DNA of 41,676 nt from CAZEGI01 sp964512105 (GTDB taxonomy: Archaea > Altiarchaeota > Altiarchaeia > IMC4 > CAZEGI01): NCBI GenBank assembly GCA_964512105.1, contig CAZEGI010000008.1, forward strand, positions 1-41,676, written 5' to 3'. Position 1 is the stretch's first letter. Each line of letters opens with the position of its first letter. The notes beneath the pieces were generated by a model. That model had not been told where the DNA came from, did not search any database, and worked only from the letters and a program-made list of their open reading frames with translations. This document shows positions 16,111-23,736 of the stretch, piece after piece. A program made the position numbers and the translations under genes.

Positions 16111-16848
16111 ATGAAAATGAAAAACCCAGAAATTGAACTGATAAAAAACGGAAAAAGACTTGATGGAAGGAACCTCGACGAGTTGCGCGAAATAAAGATG
16201 GAGGTCGGCGTGCTGAAGAAGGCGGCCGGCTCCGCGTACGTTGAGTGGGGCAAGAATAAGGTGCTTGCCGCGGTTTACGGTCCGAGGTCGCTGTACCCCG
16301 CATTTTTGAAAGACCCGACAAAAGCGATGTTAAGGTGCATTTACAACCTCGCGCCATTCTCTGTTGACGACAGGAAAAAACCTGGCCCAGACCGGCGCTC
16401 GGTTGAAATATCCAAAGTGAGCACCGAAGCGCTGGAATCCGTGGTCATGACGGAGCGTTATCCGAATTCCGTCATTGATGTTTACACAGAGATACTGCAG
16501 GCGGATGCGGGAACGAGATGCACGGCTCTGACGGCTGCGTCGCTTGCTCTTGCGAACGCCGGAATCCCGATGAAGGACCTCGTTGCGGCGTGCTCGGCCG
16601 GAAAGGTCTCAGGCGAAGTTGTTCTTGACCCGATGAAGGAGGAGGACAACTACGGCGATGCGGACTTGCCTCTTGCAATAATCCCGCGAAGAAACGAAGT
16701 CGTGCTGCTGCAACTCGATGGCCGCCTTACGCGCGAGGAGTTTGACCGCGCATACCAGCTCGCATTCGACGGCGCGTTGAAGGTTTACGAAATGCAGAAA
16801 AAAACACTGCAGGACGCCATGAAAAAATCCGCGGTGGTTGGTGATTGA
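16111..16848 (+). CDS. rrp41: Exosome catalytic subunit Rrp41
   Basis: A 245-residue RNase PH-fold protein. It shows KRLDGRNLDELREIKMEVG, the GTRCTALTAASLALANAGI helix, and GDADLPLAIIPR, whose Asp is the general acid/base of the phosphorolytic site. It degrades RNA 3'-5' with phosphate or adds tails with NDPs, as a hexamer with Rrp42. Start candidates are GTG 16108, ATG 16111 and ATG 16117. The stop lies just before the Rrp42 start, so assembly partners are co-translated. Confidence 0.96.
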   Translation: MKMKNPEIELIKNGKRLDGRNLDELREIKMEVGVLKKAAGSAYVEWGKNKVLAAVYGPRSLYPAFLKDPTKAMLRCIYNLAPFSVDDRKKPGPDRRSVEISKVSTEALESVVMTERYPNSVIDVYTEILQADAGTRCTALTAASLALANAGIPMKDLVAACSAGKVSGEVVLDPMKEEDNYGDADLPLAIIPRRNEVVLLQLDGRLTREEFDRAYQLAFDGALKVYEMQKKTLQDAMKKSAVVGD

Positions 16849-16849
16849 A

Positions 16850-17623
16850 ATGGAAATCGAAACCTACCTGAAGAGGGACCATATCAGGAACATCGTTGCA
16901 GCCGGAAAGCGCGTGGATAACAGGGCCTTTGACGAGCAGCGCCCCCTAGAAATAACCAAGGGGTTTGTGGCCGACAAGGCAGACGGCTCAGCACTGGTGA
17001 GACTTGGCAACACGCTGGTTCTTGCAGGCGTGAGCATGGACATCGGCGAGCCGTATGCGGATTCGCCAACCGAAGGTGTCCTGACAACGTCAGCGGAATT
17101 CAGGCCCATGGCTTCGCCAACTTTCGAAACAGGACCGCCGGACGAAAATTCAATAGAGCTTGCGAGGGTGGTTGACCGCGGAATCCGCGAGTCGAAATCA
17201 ATCGCAACCGAAAAACTTTTCATAGAGGAGGACCTGGTCTGGGTCGTATTCGTGGACATCCACATACTCGACCACGACGGCAACCTCATAGACGCTGCCG
17301 GGATTGCGTCCATAGCCGCGTTGCTCGATGCGAGACTTCCAAAGCTTGAGGACGGAAAAATCATACGCGGCGAGTGGGAGGGCAAGCTTCCGATGACATG
17401 TGTTCCAGTACCGTGCACCTTTGCGAAAATTTCGGACAAGGTCATGCTCGACCCGTGTTTGGATGAGGAGTACGCAATGGATGCCCGCCTTACAGTTACG
17501 ACCACGGACACGATAAACGCGATGCAGAAGGGTGGTCGTGGCTCCTTCACCACCGAGGAGATAAAGTACGCAGTGGATACGGCCTTCAAAAAATCAAAAG
17601 AAATACGGAAGCTGCTGGGTTAG
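16850..17623 (+). CDS. rrp42: Exosome non-catalytic subunit Rrp42
   Basis: A 257-residue RNase PH-fold protein, longer at the N-terminus than Rrp41. KRVDNRAFDEQRPLEITKG and DHDGNLIDAAGIASIAALLD are typical of Rrp42, and the active-site Asp motif is absent. It forms the ring with Rrp41 and helps bind RNA. ATG 16850 is chosen; a TTG at 16838 is in frame but would overlap rrp41 more. The next gene follows after 39 bases that hold an A/T-rich stretch, perhaps an internal promoter for rpl37ae. Confidence 0.96.
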   Translation: MEIETYLKRDHIRNIVAAGKRVDNRAFDEQRPLEITKGFVADKADGSALVRLGNTLVLAGVSMDIGEPYADSPTEGVLTTSAEFRPMASPTFETGPPDENSIELARVVDRGIRESKSIATEKLFIEEDLVWVVFVDIHILDHDGNLIDAAGIASIAALLDARLPKLEDGKIIRGEWEGKLPMTCVPVPCTFAKISDKVMLDPCLDEEYAMDARLTVTTTDTINAMQKGGRGSFTTEEIKYAVDTAFKKSKEIRKLLG

Positions 17624-17662
17624 GTATTTTTTAAGGGCACTTCCATAATTAAAGACATCAAA

Positions 17663-17908
17663 ATGTACAGCCACACACGAAAGGTCGGAAGCGTCGGAAG
17701 ATACGGTGCGCGAATAGGCAGAAAAACCCGGGAGGAGATGCGGAAGGTCGAGGACCTGAAAAAAACCGGAAACTGCCCGAGATGCGGAAAAACGAAGCTG
17801 GCAAGGAAATCTTCAGGCATCTGGATGTGCAGGTCGTGCTCTTTGGTATTCACGGGCGGCGCATATATAGCGGTTGCTGAAAAACCCGCCGTGGAGGTAG
17901 AAGAATGA
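17663..17908 (+). CDS. rpl37ae: Large-subunit ribosomal protein L37Ae
   Basis: An 81-residue zinc-ribbon ribosomal protein. The start SHTRKVGSVGRYGARIGRKT is diagnostic. The zinc ligands are in CPRCGK and CRSCS. It binds 23S rRNA. The tail after residue 70 is short and acidic. Its stop TGA overlaps the rpoP start in ATGA, so L37Ae and RpoP are translationally coupled, as in many archaea. Confidence 0.96.
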   Translation: MYSHTRKVGSVGRYGARIGRKTREEMRKVEDLKKTGNCPRCGKTKLARKSSGIWMCRSCSLVFTGGAYIAVAEKPAVEVEE

Positions 17909-18057
17909 CCTATGTCTGCATGGAATGCGGAGCCGAAGTGGACTACGACGAACTCGTCAAGAACAAGCTCAAGTGCACGAAATGCACGGAAAAGCGTTCG
18001 AACATATGGTTCAAAAAACGCCCGAAGGAGATAACGAAAACCCTGCCAGCGAGATGA
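17905..18057 (+). CDS. rpoP: DNA-directed RNA polymerase subunit P (Rpo12)
   Basis: A 50-residue zinc-ribbon subunit of archaeal RNA polymerase, homologous to eukaryotic Rpb12. The reading is MTYVCMECGAEVDYDELV, then KCTKCTEKRSNIWFKKRP. Zinc ligands are in C-x2-C and C-x2-C pairs. Both ends overlap their neighbours by 4 bases in ATGA: the start with L37Ae and the stop with the Pcc1 gene. The order L37Ae-RpoP-Pcc1 is the standard archaeal one and confirms this small gene. Confidence 0.93.
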   Translation: MTYVCMECGAEVDYDELVKNKLKCTKCTEKRSNIWFKKRPKEITKTLPAR

Positions 18058-18329
18058 ACGAGCTTGAGATAAAAATAGAGATGCCTCAGGAGATGGCTGG
18101 GGTTTGCTGCGATGCTATAAGCATTGAAACCGCAAACGAACCGGCGCAGCACTCCAAGGTCGAACTAAAAAAAACCTCTGGCGGATTGACGATAAAAATA
18201 AGGTCCGAGGACCTAAGCAGCATGAGGGCTGCTGCGAATACCTATCTTAGATGGGTTGGGTTGTGTTGTGAGTTGATGAAAAATGGAACAAATACCAAAA
18301 CAGGTGCAGGAATAAGTGCAGGAAACTAA
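18054..18329 (+). CDS. pcc1: KEOPS complex subunit Pcc1
   Basis: A 91-residue Pcc1-like protein. The N-terminal strand is ELEIKIEMPQEMAGVCCDAI and the helix SSMRAAANTYLRWVGLC is typical (family S/NxYLRW). Pcc1 dimerises KEOPS, which makes N6-threonylcarbamoyladenosine on tRNAs with Kae1 and Bud32. The start ATG overlaps the rpoP stop; an in-frame start at 17925 would overlap rpoP extensively and is rejected. The C-terminal 15 residues are Gly/Thr-rich and probably disordered. Kae1 and Bud32 are not in the window. Confidence 0.85.
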   Translation: MNELEIKIEMPQEMAGVCCDAISIETANEPAQHSKVELKKTSGGLTIKIRSEDLSSMRAAANTYLRWVGLCCELMKNGTNTKTGAGISAGN

Positions 18330-18332
18330 GGT

Positions 18333-18378
18333 CGTTGGGAACCTGTGGTTCTCGACGCGTCAGGAATCGAAGATTCCT
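18333..18378. other. Two adjacent hairpins with three-base loops after pcc1
   Basis: Hairpin C: 18333-18343 pairs with 18347-18357 (11 base pairs as RNA, two of them G-U) around a TGT loop. Hairpin D: AGGAATC at 18362-18368 pairs with GATTCCT at 18372-18378 around GAA. They lie in the 110-base gap between pcc1 and pfdB. They could end transcription after pcc1 or be processing signals. A similar pair lies before psmA and after the aIF2-gamma gene. Confidence 0.5.
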
Positions 18379-18439
18379 AACGTCCCGCCCTTATCAACCC
18401 TACCCTTCCATTAACTAAACACAATTACATGCGATTAAA

Positions 18440-18796
18440 ATGGAACTACCAAAACAAGTCCAAGATAAACTTGCGCAATTCCAGGGTCTGCAGAACCAGT
18501 TGCAGTTCATGGCGCTGCAGAAGCAGCAGCTGATGCTGCAGGCGACAGACATTGACGGCGCACTTACGGAACTCGAGAAGGTAACGAACGAGAAGCTTTA
18601 CAAGACCGCAGGTCCGCTCATGATAGAGGCGAATAAGAAGGACATAAGTGCAGAACTGAAGGAGAAAAAAGAAACATCCGAGGCAAGAATAGCCTTGCTC
18701 GAAAAACAGGAAAAAAAGCTTGCGGAAAAACTCGAAGAACTTGGCAAGGAACTTCAGGCCATGCTCAAAGGTCCTAGCGTACCGAAGGCAGGTTGA
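18440..18796 (+). CDS. pfdB: Prefoldin beta subunit
   Basis: A 118-residue prefoldin beta. Two long coiled-coil helices flank a short beta-hairpin: QDKLAQFQGLQNQLQFMALQ, then VTNEKLYKTAGPLMIEANK, then a charged helix with repeated Lys/Glu. The alpha2-beta4 hexamer holds unfolded proteins and passes them to the thermosome. Its place after pcc1 is standard in archaea. The A/T-rich 70 bases before it probably hold its own promoter, because the hairpin pair upstream may stop read-through. A strong hairpin with a T-run follows the stop. Confidence 0.95.
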   Translation: MELPKQVQDKLAQFQGLQNQLQFMALQKQQLMLQATDIDGALTELEKVTNEKLYKTAGPLMIEANKKDISAELKEKKETSEARIALLEKQEKKLAEKLEELGKELQAMLKGPSVPKAG

Positions 18797-18800
18797 TTTA

Positions 18801-18834
18801 TTAAAAACTGACAACTAAAGTCGTCAGTTTTTAA
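18801..18834 (+). terminator. Hairpin terminator after pfdB
   Basis: A perfect 12-base stem TTAAAAACTGAC / GTCAGTTTTTAA (18801-18812 with 18823-18834) and a 10-base loop, 4 bases after the pfdB stop. The T5 run in the 3' arm suits archaeal T-dependent termination. It closes the superoperon. Confidence 0.6.
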
Positions 18835-18837
18835 TTG

Positions 18838-18911
18838 CCGGAATCCGCCAGATCCGGATGCGTATCATTAAACTGACCCTAAAAGGGTCGGATTCCATGC
18901 ATTCAAATGCA
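18838..18911 (+). promoter_or_regulatory. Structured leader ahead of the ThiI-like gene
   Basis: GGAATCC (18840-18846) can pair with GGATTCC (18890-18896), enclosing a GACCC/GGGTC hairpin (18875-18889). A further TGCATT/AATGCA hairpin (18898-18911) includes the ATG at 18907. The start codon would thus be partly hidden. It may be a translational control element or a processed RNA. It could also simply be the 3' part of the pfdB terminator region. Confidence 0.35.
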
Positions 18912-19815
18912 AGACACGGTCGTAGTCCGTTATGGTGAGCTTTTTCTGAAGAGCGATTATGTGAGAAGGAAATTCGAGGAAAAACTGCTGGAGAACATTT
19001 CCGCAACGCTGAAAGACAAAAAATTTAATTTTAAAATTGTAAAAAAAAGGTTAAGGTGTGTCATCAAAACTGATAAGCCACATGAGGTTGCGGAAGCGGT
19101 AGCAAAGGTTTTTGGTGTGGTTTCAACAAGTCCTGCAGTTTTTGTTTCCTCCAATCTTGATGAAATTTCAGAAGTGTCTGTAAAAATCGCTGAGAGAACA
19201 ATAAAGAAAAATAATACATTCGCGGTTCAGGCGAAAAGAACAGGAAAGCACGAATTCAGCAGCAAGGACGTCGAGGTTCTGGTCGGAAAAAAAATCCAGG
19301 AAAAAACAGGCGCGAAAGTAAATCTGGACAATCCGGAAAAAATTATTTTTATCGAAATACATGATGAAGAGACATTCATTTTTACGGAAAAAATCAGGGG
19401 TGTTGGTGGATTGCCGTACGGAACGCAGGGGAAACTCGTTGCGCTGGTTTCGGATTTAAATTCAGGGGTTGCAGCGTTCATGCTGATGCGCAGGGGGTGT
19501 GAGATTGTTGGATTGCATTTTGGTGAGGAAAGCGAGGTTAGAGACATTCTGAAAAAACTTGAGGAGTACTCTCCAAAAAAATTAAAATTAATTATCAATA
19601 ATAAAAAAATTCCGAAAGAAAAAATGTACCAAATCGCGGAGGAAATCGCTAAGCGGGAAAATGCGTTCGGGGTGGTTTCCGGAGAGTTGCTGGATGATCT
19701 AAGCCCCGTAAACCTGAAGATTCCGATTTACAGGCCGCTTGTCGGCTTAAACGGGGACAAGATTTCAAAAACCGCAAAGGAAATACGACTTATAGCAAAA
19801 CACATTAATCTATGA
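18907..19815 (+). CDS. ThiI-like protein with THUMP domain and degenerate PP-loop
   Basis: A 302-residue relative of ThiI, the tRNA 4-thiouridine synthetase. The N-terminal ferredoxin-like part (VVRYGELFLKSDYVRRKFE) and the THUMP region (residues 60-165) are good matches, as is the GVGGLPYGTQGKLVAL linker. The PP-loop that should follow as SGGIDS reads S-D-L-N-S-G at 182-187: both glycines and the Asp are gone and one residue is missing. ATP binding by the standard mechanism is therefore doubtful. It is also shorter than normal ThiI. It may be a tRNA-binding protein without thiolation activity, or a decaying paralog. Codon use is ordinary, and no stop interrupts it. Confidence 0.8.
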   Translation: MQDTVVVRYGELFLKSDYVRRKFEEKLLENISATLKDKKFNFKIVKKRLRCVIKTDKPHEVAEAVAKVFGVVSTSPAVFVSSNLDEISEVSVKIAERTIKKNNTFAVQAKRTGKHEFSSKDVEVLVGKKIQEKTGAKVNLDNPEKIIFIEIHDEETFIFTEKIRGVGGLPYGTQGKLVALVSDLNSGVAAFMLMRRGCEIVGLHFGEESEVRDILKKLEEYSPKKLKLIINNKKIPKEKMYQIAEEIAKRENAFGVVSGELLDDLSPVNLKIPIYRPLVGLNGDKISKTAKEIRLIAKHINL

Positions 19816-19839
19816 ACTTTTTACGTGTGTTTTGCTAGC

Positions 19840-19882
19840 TAGCAAATTGCAATTACAGTTCAAATATTTCTGCAATTTGCTA
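19840..19882. repeat. 12-base perfect inverted repeat between the ThiI-like and pilus ATPase genes
   Basis: TAGCAAATTGCA at 19840-19851 and TGCAATTTGCTA at 19871-19882, with a 19-base loop. It lies between a gene end and a promoter-like TTTAATAA at 19886-19893. It may be a terminator for the ThiI-like gene or an operator for the pilus ATPase operon. The pairing is exact; the role is open. Confidence 0.5.
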
Positions 19883-19885
19883 TTA

Positions 19886-19893
19886 TTTAATAA
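19886..19893 (+). promoter_or_regulatory. TATA-like box of the pilus ATPase operon
   Basis: TTTAATAA is centred about 23 bases before ATG 19912, which fits a leaderless transcript. No Shine-Dalgarno is visible before the start, in agreement. Confidence 0.4.
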
Positions 19894-19911
19894 AAAACAC
19901 ATTACTAACCA

Positions 19912-21378
19912 ATGCCGGACGTAATCGACTCCTACGGTAACGTCAAGATTGTCAGGACGAAGGAAAACCCCCTGCCGATGTACATAGTCTCCTTACCGAA
20001 GTTTTCTCCGGAGGAGCAGAAAATCATAGACGACCCGAAGGAGCTGATAAAGGATTACGACAAGATTCTGAAGAGTATCGAAAATCTGAAAACTCCGGAA
20101 GAAAAGGAACACTTTCTCAGGGATCACCTGAAAAAAGAGCTTGAAAAAAGGGGCGTTTCCTCCAAGAACATGGACGAGCTCATCCTTGCGTTGATGGATA
20201 AGGTTTTTCTGGGTTATGCGGAGCTCGGAATCTTCATGCGTGACGACAACCTCGAGGAGGTCATGGTCAACGGTATCGAGACTCCAGTTTATGTGGTCCA
20301 CAGAAAACACGGGACGTGCATAGCGAACATGGAGTTCAAAACCCACGAACCGTTGAACAGGATTGTCGAGTGGCTGTCGCGCTACGCGAACCGCGAGATA
20401 AGCTGGGAAAAACCGCTTCTGGACACGCACATGCCCGACGGAAGCAGGGCGAATGTCGCGATTGCACCAGCGGCGCCGTATGGACCGACAATCACGATAC
20501 GAAAGTTCAAGCGCATGCCGTACAACATCATTGACCTCATAAGGCTGAACAGCGTAAGTCCGGACCTTGCCGCCTTCCTCTGGGTCTGCGTTGAGGGTTT
20601 GGGTGTTCGGCCAGCGGACATGATACTCGCGGGCGGGGCAGGAAGCGGAAAAACCACACTGTTGAATGCGCTTGCGATGTTCATCCCGAGCGCAGAGCGC
20701 GTGATAACCGTTGAGGACACACTTGAACTGAACTTTGATTTTCTTGAGGACTGGGTTCCGTTGCAGGCTGCTCCTACCGTAATCGAAAAGGCACCATCCT
20801 TGGATATGCACACGCTCCTTAAGAACTCGCTGAGAATGCGTCCGGACAGGGTTATCGTTGGTGAAGTCCGAGGCAGCGAGGCGGAAACGCTCCTTGTCGC
20901 GATGGATATCGGATTGCGCGGCTCGATGGGAACATTACATGCAAACAACGCACGGGAGACGACCATCCGGTTAACCAACGACCCGATGAACGTTCCTCTT
21001 AGAATGATTCCCCTGATCGACCTCATTGTGGTGATGAGCCGCATTTATGACAGGAAGCGAGGAATAATCCGCAGGGTTACCCAGGTTGCGGAGATATCCG
21101 GAATGGAGGGCGATGTGATACAGATGGGCGACATATACACGTGGGACATAAATACGGATGTCATAAAACGTACGGAATACCCGATACTTCTTGAGGAGCG
21201 CATATCAAAGGACTGTGGCATCAGCAAAAGGGAACTAAAGCAGGAGTTAACAATACGAGAGAAGCTACTTCGTTACATGGTGTCCAAGAACATAAGCGCA
21301 AACGAGGATATCGTGAAGATATTCCAGAAGTACCATCAGGATCCAAAATCCGTTATAGAGGAGATAAAGAATAAATAG
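19912..21378 (+). CDS. Type IV pilus/secretion-type ATPase (archaeal PilB/TadA/VirB11 family)
   Basis: A 488-residue secretion ATPase. An N-terminal helical domain (about 30-120) precedes the conserved NLEEVMVNG segment. Walker A is GGAGSGKTT near residue 240, the Asp box is TVEDTLEL, Walker B is RVIVGEVRG, and the His box is GSMGTLHANNARET. It powers assembly of archaeal type IV pili or related filaments at the cytoplasmic face. No TadC/GspF-like membrane platform gene follows, unlike most such operons. Instead a membrane-anchored DUF4330-like repeat protein starts 16 bases later. FlaI of archaella is a relative but would sit with archaellum genes, which are absent. Confidence 0.92.
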   Translation: MPDVIDSYGNVKIVRTKENPLPMYIVSLPKFSPEEQKIIDDPKELIKDYDKILKSIENLKTPEEKEHFLRDHLKKELEKRGVSSKNMDELILALMDKVFLGYAELGIFMRDDNLEEVMVNGIETPVYVVHRKHGTCIANMEFKTHEPLNRIVEWLSRYANREISWEKPLLDTHMPDGSRANVAIAPAAPYGPTITIRKFKRMPYNIIDLIRLNSVSPDLAAFLWVCVEGLGVRPADMILAGGAGSGKTTLLNALAMFIPSAERVITVEDTLELNFDFLEDWVPLQAAPTVIEKAPSLDMHTLLKNSLRMRPDRVIVGEVRGSEAETLLVAMDIGLRGSMGTLHANNARETTIRLTNDPMNVPLRMIPLIDLIVVMSRIYDRKRGIIRRVTQVAEISGMEGDVIQMGDIYTWDINTDVIKRTEYPILLEERISKDCGISKRELKQELTIREKLLRYMVSKNISANEDIVKIFQKYHQDPKSVIEEIKNK

Positions 21379-21394
21379 GTAATATATAACACAA

Positions 21395-23239
21395 ATGGAA
21401 ATAATCGACGAAAAGGGTAAGGTTTTCGGAAAGATAAATCTGATAGACCTATTGATAGTAGTCGTGGTTCTTGCTGTTGTTGGTGTTGCTCTCAAATTCC
21501 TACTTGCAAACGAGGAGTGGATTACCGTTGAGCTGAAATTGTCAAACCAACCCTTGTGGATAATGGACGCGCTCCATGTTGGCGATTTCGATGGAAAACC
21601 GGGCGACGTGAATGCGGAAGTAACCGATATAGAGGTTATAGCGAGTAGCACTGGTACTCCTGCTGTGGCAACATTGGTGAGTAGCATAACAACGGGAAAG
21701 ATTTCTTTGGGTTCTAGTAAGGAGCTGACAAAGGACATAATCCTGACAGCAAAAATGAGAGTAACCACAAAGACGGAGAATAATCACACATACTATTCCT
21801 TCAAGGGCGATGAACTGAAACTGGGCTCCGCGGTAGAACTTAAATTGGGCAATGCCGATATTAGCGGGGTTGTTACAAGGATTGGGGACATCAACAAAAC
21901 ATACCTAGATGTGACACTTGCCATGCAGGACCAACCTTCATGGCTTCCAACTGCTGTAAAGATAGGTGATGTCGAGAGAACGAGCAGCGGCAGGATAAAT
22001 GCACGTATACTGGGGGTTAATGTATTCCCGGGTTCGGAAGCAGCAACAAAAACAGTGTTCCTAAACGCGCAGATTGCAGTTTATATAAACGAAAATGGCG
22101 TTCCTGTCTTTAAGGCCAATGAGCTTAAACTCGGCTCTGAAGTAAACATCGAGCTTTCCGACATAAGTATCACTGGTGTCATAACAGATTTCTCCCAGCC
22201 CGCACTGGTGGGGATGCCCCAGAAAAATCTGGTCAAGAAAATCGTCGAGATTAAACTTGGACTTTTACCGTTGTGGGTCGTAAGCTCCCTGAAAAGGGGT
22301 GATGTTGAGAAGGACTACAAAGGAGATGTGATTGCCAAGGTAACTGACATTGACCTCATTTATGCACCAGAGATTGTGGCAAGTGCATTAAGAGTCGTTA
22401 CGGGTGTCGGAACGAGCAGCAAGGACATAAGTGTTTTAAATGCGCGGGATGTGACTCTGAGGGTCGAAATAACCACTGAACAGAATGGTGATACGGTGGT
22501 GTTCAAAGGCAACGAGGTCAAAATCAACGCCCAATTATACCTGAACATCAACGGCATGGACCTGCCGGGAATAGTGACCCTGATCAAGGACCCGAATGAA
22601 AGCTCAAAGATAATGGTTGAACGTCTGGTTACCGTTTTGCTCCCAAACCAGCCGATATGGATAGCAAGTGCCCTGCACGAGGACGATGCGGAAAAGGATT
22701 ATCAGGGACACGTTACCGCAAGGATTATCGGCATTGAAAAAGCGCCAACGACGGGCATAGGAAACGACATACTGCTGACACTAAAGATAAATGCCGAGCA
22801 GCGTGGAGAATACATGTTGTACCGGGGCCAGGAGATTAGGATAAACTCCCCGCTAGACCTTAGGATAAACAACATTGATCTGAAAGGAAATGTCACGAGC
22901 ATAGAATACGCACCCGATAAAATCCCGGACAAAAACTGGGTCGAGAAGAACATAATACTGCGGATGGATAACCAGCCGAAATGGTTGGTTGAGGCAATAC
23001 ATGTCGGCGATACGGAGATGGGTTACCGTGGCGATGTTATAGCGAGTGTGACAAGCGTGAGTACCCTAAGTTACACCGACGATCTAAGGAACGTGGATAT
23101 ACTCGTCGGCCTTAAAATAAGGGCGGAGCAGAAGGGCGATTACATAACATTCAAGAACAGCAAGCTCAAGGTGAACGAGCCGTTGACGGTAGAACTTAAA
23201 ACAATCGACCTCAAAGGGAAGGTAGCTGAGATTAATTAG
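21395..23239 (+). CDS. Membrane-anchored five-repeat DUF4330-like protein
   Basis: A 614-residue protein. Residues 1-10 are cytoplasmic (IIDEKGKVFGKINLIDL, the DUF4330 signature), 18-37 are one membrane helix (LLIVVVVLAVVGVALKFLL), and the rest is outside. The outer part is five diverged beta-rich repeats at about 43-163, 170-265, 282-397, 409-503 and 517-613. Each opens with a Q/L-P-x-W motif followed by a GD and ends with a K/R-G or K-A element plus IDL-x-G-x-V. DUF4330 proteins usually have one unit; their role is unknown. The gene follows the pilus ATPase in the same operon, which suggests a filament-associated or surface role. No signal for lipid modification is seen. Confidence 0.8.
   Translation: MEIIDEKGKVFGKINLIDLLIVVVVLAVVGVALKFLLANEEWITVELKLSNQPLWIMDALHVGDFDGKPGDVNAEVTDIEVIASSTGTPAVATLVSSITTGKISLGSSKELTKDIILTAKMRVTTKTENNHTYYSFKGDELKLGSAVELKLGNADISGVVTRIGDINKTYLDVTLAMQDQPSWLPTAVKIGDVERTSSGRINARILGVNVFPGSEAATKTVFLNAQIAVYINENGVPVFKANELKLGSEVNIELSDISITGVITDFSQPALVGMPQKNLVKKIVEIKLGLLPLWVVSSLKRGDVEKDYKGDVIAKVTDIDLIYAPEIVASALRVVTGVGTSSKDISVLNARDVTLRVEITTEQNGDTVVFKGNEVKINAQLYLNINGMDLPGIVTLIKDPNESSKIMVERLVTVLLPNQPIWIASALHEDDAEKDYQGHVTARIIGIEKAPTTGIGNDILLTLKINAEQRGEYMLYRGQEIRINSPLDLRINNIDLKGNVTSIEYAPDKIPDKNWVEKNIILRMDNQPKWLVEAIHVGDTEMGYRGDVIASVTSVSTLSYTDDLRNVDILVGLKIRAEQKGDYITFKNSKLKVNEPLTVELKTIDLKGKVAEIN
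21521..23233 (+). repeat. Five tandem protein repeats within the DUF4330-like gene
   Basis: Repeat units lie at about 21521-21883, 21902-22189, 22238-22585, 22619-22903 and 22943-23233. They share NQPLWIMDALHVGD-like openings (variants QPSWLPTAVKIGD, LPLWVVSSLKRGD, QPIWIASALHEDD, QPKWLVEAIHVGD) and closing strands ending in IDLKGNV-like sequence. DNA identity is low, so the duplication is old. Boundaries are approximate. Confidence 0.75.
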
Positions 23240-23246
23240 TCCGAAG

Positions 23247-23735
23247 ATGCAACTAAAGCGGATTTGTTCCGAAAGTTTCATATCGAGGTTGGTTTTCAGG
23301 TCAACAAAAAAAACAAAACGCCTCCTCGGCAGCAGCAGGGTAGCAAGTGCCGCAAGTTCCGTTGATCAGATTTCACCAGATAAAAACATTTCAGGCGGGT
23401 CAAGGGTTTTCTCCGTCGGATTTACATCGGTCACAAAAGTTGTGCTTAGTGCTTTCGGTTTTTTCGGCTACAGCAGCATAAAGTCACTTACGGATTCCCT
23501 CGAGCAGGAGTTTCTTTCACACCCGATAAAGGTCACGAGCCTGTTCCTATTCTCCGCGGCAGTAACCAATACACTGATACTCGTGGCAAAGGGCAGTCCA
23601 AGCGAGGCGGGTCTTGTTGTGCGGTTATTTTTAATCGCCATTTCTTTTATAGGTTTGCATGTTAAAACGCCCCTCAAGGAACTTGCAGAAAGGAGCGCCA
23701 TCCTGCGGGAGTTTTCGGATTTATCCAGAAAATGA
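23247..23735 (+). CDS. Small membrane protein, function unknown
   Basis: A 162-residue protein starting 7 bases after the DUF4330-like gene. Residues 1-50 are basic and Ser-rich. Three hydrophobic segments follow: about 56-76 (FTSVTKVVLSAFGFFGYSSI), 93-114 (PIKVTSLFLFSAAVTNTLIL) and 120-140 (GLVVRLFLIAISFIGLHV). I do not recognise a family. Its position suggests it serves the pilus ATPase/DUF4330 operon, perhaps as part of a membrane platform, but three helices are fewer than in TadC/GspF. It is convergent with hisI; the stops almost touch. Confidence 0.55.
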   Translation: MQLKRICSESFISRLVFRSTKKTKRLLGSSRVASAASSVDQISPDKNISGGSRVFSVGFTSVTKVVLSAFGFFGYSSIKSLTDSLEQEFLSHPIKVTSLFLFSAAVTNTLILVAKGSPSEAGLVVRLFLIAISFIGLHVKTPLKELAERSAILREFSDLSRK

Positions 23736-23736
23736 A

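Noticed and set aside
16864..17589. A 241-codon open frame opposite rrp42
   Set aside because: Ser-rich antisense shadow of a firmly identified gene.
20382..21044. A 220-codon open frame opposite the pilus ATPase
   Set aside because: Antisense to Walker A/B coding DNA; no start signal or family pattern.
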